The notes under the pieces were generated by a model. That model was not told the origin of the DNA. It ran no database searches and saw only the letters and a program-made list of their open reading frames with translations. 8,381 nucleotides of DNA, from contig DATJXG010000429.1 of NCBI GenBank assembly GCA_035500455.1, positions 1-8,381 on the forward strand, read 5' to 3'. The DNA comes from DATJXG01 sp035500455. Lineage in GTDB: Bacteria; Acidobacteriota; Terriglobia; Terriglobales; Acidobacteriaceae. Positions 6,402-8,381 of this stretch are shown here, piece after piece; the first letter of the stretch is position 1; each line of letters begins with the position of its first letter. The translations under genes and the position numbers were made by a program.

Positions 6402-6419
6402 GAACGTTTCTCCTTTCAA

Positions 6420-7268
6420 TCATGGTTGCTGTGAGACTGCGGATGCCTCAAGCAGGGCGATGAGCTCTTCGCAAGACCAGACATGATTCGCAATCCCTGC
6501 TTCCATCGCGGGTGTCACGCGAAGCGTCTTGTGAACTCTGCAAAAGTTGTAGTGCATGAAATAGAGGGCCACAGCGTGTCCGTGGTTCTCCAACTTTTTA
6601 CTGAACCCATTCGTGAGCCGTGTAAATCGGCGCATCCCCATCCGCATCGATAGATTCTGACGCTCTACAAAGGAAGTGGATATGTGCCTCGGATCGGGAT
6701 GGCCTGCCAGCACTCCAGTGCGGCATCCGATGCAAGTTGCGGGGCTGTAGCGTGATTCCGGGCTATCGTTCGACGCGCCGTAGATTTTCACAAGCATGGC
6801 GTAGTCAATCTCTGAGCCAAAAGCATTCTCGACCGCTTCAGCATAGACGCGGTGGCCGTCAGTGGTTAGCTGAATTCGATTGCTCACCCGGCTGGCAACG
6901 TCCTGCATGAACTCATGCGCAGTGGCCGCGCCGCGCTGCCCCAGCGTATAGGACACGATCAACTTGGTATCGGCATCAATGGCCGTCCACGTCCAAACAT
7001 CGCCCCAGCCTTGCTGAATCTTCTCCGGGCTAGTGTTTTTCATCTTGGCCCCAACGAAGGCCCAGATTTCGTCGCATTGGAGATGTCGGACAGTGAGGTT
7101 GCGGACGTGGGTATCGTGGTAGCTCGCAGCAGCGCAGCCTAGGTCCTTAAGGAGCTTTAGGACAGTGTGTTTGGCAACGCCCGTCATGCGGCAAGTGGCA
7201 TTGATGGAACTGCCCTCTACCAAGGCGGCTACCACTTGCGAGCGCTTTGTACTGTGCAAAACGTTCAT
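6420..7268 (-). CDS. IS1-like DDE transposase (InsA-type HTH fused to InsB-type catalytic domain)
   Basis: With the start at 7268 (MNVLHSTKRS) the product is 282 residues. Residues 10-44 form a helix-turn-helix like the C-terminal part of IS1 InsA (SINATCRMTGVAKHTVLKLL). Residues 60-250 match the InsB-type catalytic domain: QCDEIWAFVGAK (D66), LTTDGHRVY (D137) and SFVERQNL (E202), then FSKKLENH (222-229). An insert carrying CIGC (179-182) lies before E202. Classical IS1 makes InsAB' by frameshifting; here a single frame is enough, and the N-terminal zinc ribbon of InsA is absent. The frame stays open to an ATG at 7337, but those 23 residues would cross the promoter region and look non-protein-like. 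No ribosome binding site precedes 7268, so a nearly leaderless message is possible. All three catalytic acids are present, so it may be active. Confidence 0.88.
   Translation of the reverse strand: MNVLHSTKRSQVVAALVEGSSINATCRMTGVAKHTVLKLLKDLGCAAASYHDTHVRNLTVRHLQCDEIWAFVGAKMKNTSPEKIQQGWGDVWTWTAIDADTKLIVSYTLGQRGAATAHEFMQDVASRVSNRIQLTTDGHRVYAEAVENAFGSEIDYAMLVKIYGASNDSPESRYSPATCIGCRTGVLAGHPDPRHISTSFVERQNLSMRMGMRRFTRLTNGFSKKLENHGHAVALYFMHYNFCRVHKTLRVTPAMEAGIANHVWSCEELIALLEASAVSQQP
6426..6439 (+). repeat. left imperfect inverted repeat of the transposase locus
   Basis: TTGCTGTGAGACTG pairs with the reverse complement of 7329-7342 at 12 of 14 positions; the inner TGAGACTG is exact. It lies inside the last codons of the transposase gene, so if it is an element end the true boundary must be further left to keep the stop codon. 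Confidence 0.45.
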
Positions 7269-7277
7269 GACAAGGTC

Positions 7278-7306
7278 AATATAATATAATAATTGCATCT
7301 TGACAA
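7278..7306 (-). promoter_or_regulatory. candidate transposase promoter (TTGTCA-17-TATATT)
   Basis: On the - strand, TTGTCA (7306-7301) and TATATT (7283-7278) are 17 bp apart. Transcription would begin near 7271, only a few bases before the ATG at 7268, giving an almost leaderless message. A second - strand -10 (TATAAT, 7316-7311) with a weak -35 would give a leader of about 35 nt. Confidence 0.5.
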
Positions 7307-7328
7307 CATAATTATAGTGTATTATTAT
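7300..7328 (+). promoter_or_regulatory. strong sigma70-type promoter for fic (TTGACA-17-TATTAT)
   Basis: A perfect TTGACA (7300-7305), the optimal 17-bp spacer and TATTAT (7323-7328) place the transcript start near 7335, about 17 bases before the fic ATG. It is the best promoter match in the window. Its -35 box overlaps that of the opposing transposase promoter. Confidence 0.75.
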
Positions 7329-7342
7329 CAGTCTCATAACAA
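7329..7342 (-). repeat. right imperfect inverted repeat of the transposase locus
   Basis: Read on the - strand this is TTGTTATGAGACTG, matching 6426-6439 at 12 of 14 positions. It starts immediately after the fic -10 box and runs into the fic ribosome binding site, so it would be the 5' end of the fic message. Confidence 0.45.
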
Positions 7343-7347
7343 AGGAG
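7341..7347 (+). promoter_or_regulatory. fic ribosome binding site (AAAGGAG)
   Basis: AAAGGAG ends 4 bases before the ATG at 7352 and fixes the fic start. The wider AAAGGAGAAAC block is identical to that before the 55-residue gene on the other strand. Confidence 0.85.
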
Positions 7348-7351
7348 AAAC

Positions 7352-8381
7352 ATGCTATTTCGAGTCCCTCCGATACTACCGGACGAATTGGAAGTGCTGC
7401 AAAAGATTAACGCTATGCGCGAAACGCTGAAGTACGCCATTAGCACGCCAGGGCGTTGGTTTGGTGTATTGCGAAGGGCAACACTCGCCCGAAATATCCG
7501 TCACTCCAATAGCATCGAGGGGATCAACGTCACGAAAGATGACGCACTAGCAGCCGTAGAAAACGACGAACCGCTAACAGCGGAGAGGTCAACATGGCAG
7601 GCAACGATGGGATACCGAAATGCCATGACCTACGTTCTCCAGTTGGCCAATGACCCCCACTTTTGCTACAGCGAAGGACTGATCCGCAGTTTGCACTTCA
7701 TGATGATTCAGCATGAACTTGCCAAGAATCCAGGCAGGTATCGTCCAGGACCAATTTTCGTCCGAGATGAGAAAAAACAGCAGAATGTCTACGAGGGGCC
7801 AGATGCGGCCATTGTGCCTAGTTTGATGAATGAATTCGTGCAGTCCTTAAATGCAAGAACTGATGTTCCGGTGCTTGTGCGGGCAGCGGTAGGACACCTG
7901 AACCTGGTTATGATCCATCCGTTCTCAGATGGAAATGGCAGAATGGCGCGATGCCTTCAGACATTGATACTGGCAAGAGAGCAGATCATCGAGCCAACCT
8001 TTTGCAGCATTGAAGAATATTTGGGTAGATTTACGCAGGAATATTATGACGTGTTGGGAGAGGTCGGGAGAGGGGCATTTCACCCAGAGAATGATTGCCG
8101 CCCTTGGATTCGATTCAATCTCGTTGCTCACTATCGACAGGCATCCTGGTTACTGCAACGCAGTCGGATGACTCAGCGTGTGTGGAATGAGTTAGAACGT
8201 ATTCTTCAGCAACGGAGAATTAATGATCGGGCATTGCCAACGCTTGCGGATGCAGCCTTTGGCTACAAGATTAGGCGGTCGCATTACATGAACGCTACAG
8301 GCGTATCGGAGCAGGTAGCCAGTCGAGATTTGAAAATGTTAGTGGATCACGGATTGCTAACGGGAGAAGGCGAGACCAGGG
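7352..8381 (+). CDS. Fic-family protein (AMP transferase-like), 3' end cut by window
   Basis: The frame is open from the ATG at 7352 to the window edge, 343 codons, and so lacks only its end. Fic proteins usually transfer AMP from ATP to a hydroxyl on a target protein. The core motif HPFSDGNGRMAR (189-200) is complete, with catalytic His189. The flap region has PGRYRPGPIFVRD (127-139). Near the N-terminus SNSIEG (52-57) fits the (S/T)xxxE(G/N) self-inhibition motif, with Glu56 able to block ATP binding, which marks a class II Fic. The C-terminus (about 310-343) begins a winged helix (SEQVASRDLKMLVDHGLL), as in many chromosomal Fic proteins of about 370-400 residues. No separate antitoxin gene lies upstream, in keeping with built-in inhibition. 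Targets are unknown; DNA binding or self-regulation through the winged helix is possible. Confidence 0.93.
   Translation, partial: MLFRVPPILPDELEVLQKINAMRETLKYAISTPGRWFGVLRRATLARNIRHSNSIEGINVTKDDALAAVENDEPLTAERSTWQATMGYRNAMTYVLQLANDPHFCYSEGLIRSLHFMMIQHELAKNPGRYRPGPIFVRDEKKQQNVYEGPDAAIVPSLMNEFVQSLNARTDVPVLVRAAVGHLNLVMIHPFSDGNGRMARCLQTLILAREQIIEPTFCSIEEYLGRFTQEYYDVLGEVGRGAFHPENDCRPWIRFNLVAHYRQASWLLQRSRMTQRVWNELERILQQRRINDRALPTLADAAFGYKIRRSHYMNATGVSEQVASRDLKMLVDHGLLTGEGETR

Larger units (their letters stand above)
6406..7351 (-). mobile_element. candidate IS1-like insertion element (ends uncertain)
   Basis: A transposase gene lies between two inverted motif sets. GTTTCTCCTTT occurs at 6406-6416 and, inverted, at 7341-7351. 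Inside these, TTGCTGTGAGACTG (6426-6439) matches the reverse complement of 7329-7342 at 12 of 14 positions. The spacing between the outer and inner parts differs on the two sides, and the 9 bases outside each end do not match, so there is no target duplication. The outer block also serves as the ribosome binding site of both neighbours. The ends are therefore a proposal only, and the element may extend left to include the 55-residue gene. Confidence 0.4.

Noticed and set aside
7269..7337. N-terminal extension of the transposase to the ATG at 7337
   Set aside because: The extra residues come from AT-rich promoter DNA (Ile/Tyr/Asn-rich) and would overlap the fic promoter; homologs of this type, as I recall, begin at MNVL.
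7925..8131. 68-residue open frame on the - strand within fic
   Set aside because: It overlaps the Fic catalytic region, which is certain, and has no supporting signal.

Overview
The window looks like a chromosomal piece of a GC-rich, free-living bacterium. An acidobacterium (Terriglobia-like) is the best guess. This rests on base composition, the conserved tilS - hpt - ftsH gene order and the general look of the proteins; no rRNA or other decisive marker is present. Left of about 5700 the DNA is GC-rich core chromosome. Right of about 5900 it is less GC-rich with different codon use, and reads as an accessory segment inserted after the ftsH terminator.

Core part, all on the + strand: a 56-residue two-helix membrane protein (121-291); an isocitrate lyase/PEP mutase superfamily protein (415-1251); tilS, tRNA-Ile lysidine synthetase (1333-2772); an HPRT-family phosphoribosyltransferase (2927-3475) that has lost several residues normally needed for catalysis; and ftsH, the membrane AAA+ zinc protease (3694-5604), closed by a clear rho-independent terminator (5651-5680). 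The tilS/hpt gap and the region after ftsH both carry the same kind of 9-nt-period intergenic repeat (CGCARAGRA-like units). At the second site it forms one arm of a perfect 19-bp hairpin.

Accessory part: a 100-residue protein of unknown function (5929-6231, +) converges on a 55-residue Cys/His protein (6234-6401, -), with a perfect 13-bp hairpin between them. The small protein is the second gene of a two-gene unit behind an IS1-like DDE transposase (6420-7268, -). That transposase lacks the zinc ribbon that classical IS1 carries in InsA, while the small protein has a zinc-ribbon-like Cys pattern. A Fic-family protein (AMP transferase-like) starts divergently at 7352 and runs off the right edge. 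It has a full Fic motif, an N-terminal self-inhibitory motif and the start of a C-terminal winged helix.

The transposase and fic genes appear to share one AT-rich control region, in which a consensus-like promoter for fic (TTGACA-17-TATTAT) and one for the transposase (TTGTCA-17-TATATT) overlap at their -35 boxes. Short inverted motifs, including an 11-bp block that doubles as the ribosome binding site of both flanking genes, sit at the two ends of the transposase gene. The features most worth a second look are the altered HPRT, the transposase plus small zinc protein unit, and the shared transposase/fic control region.
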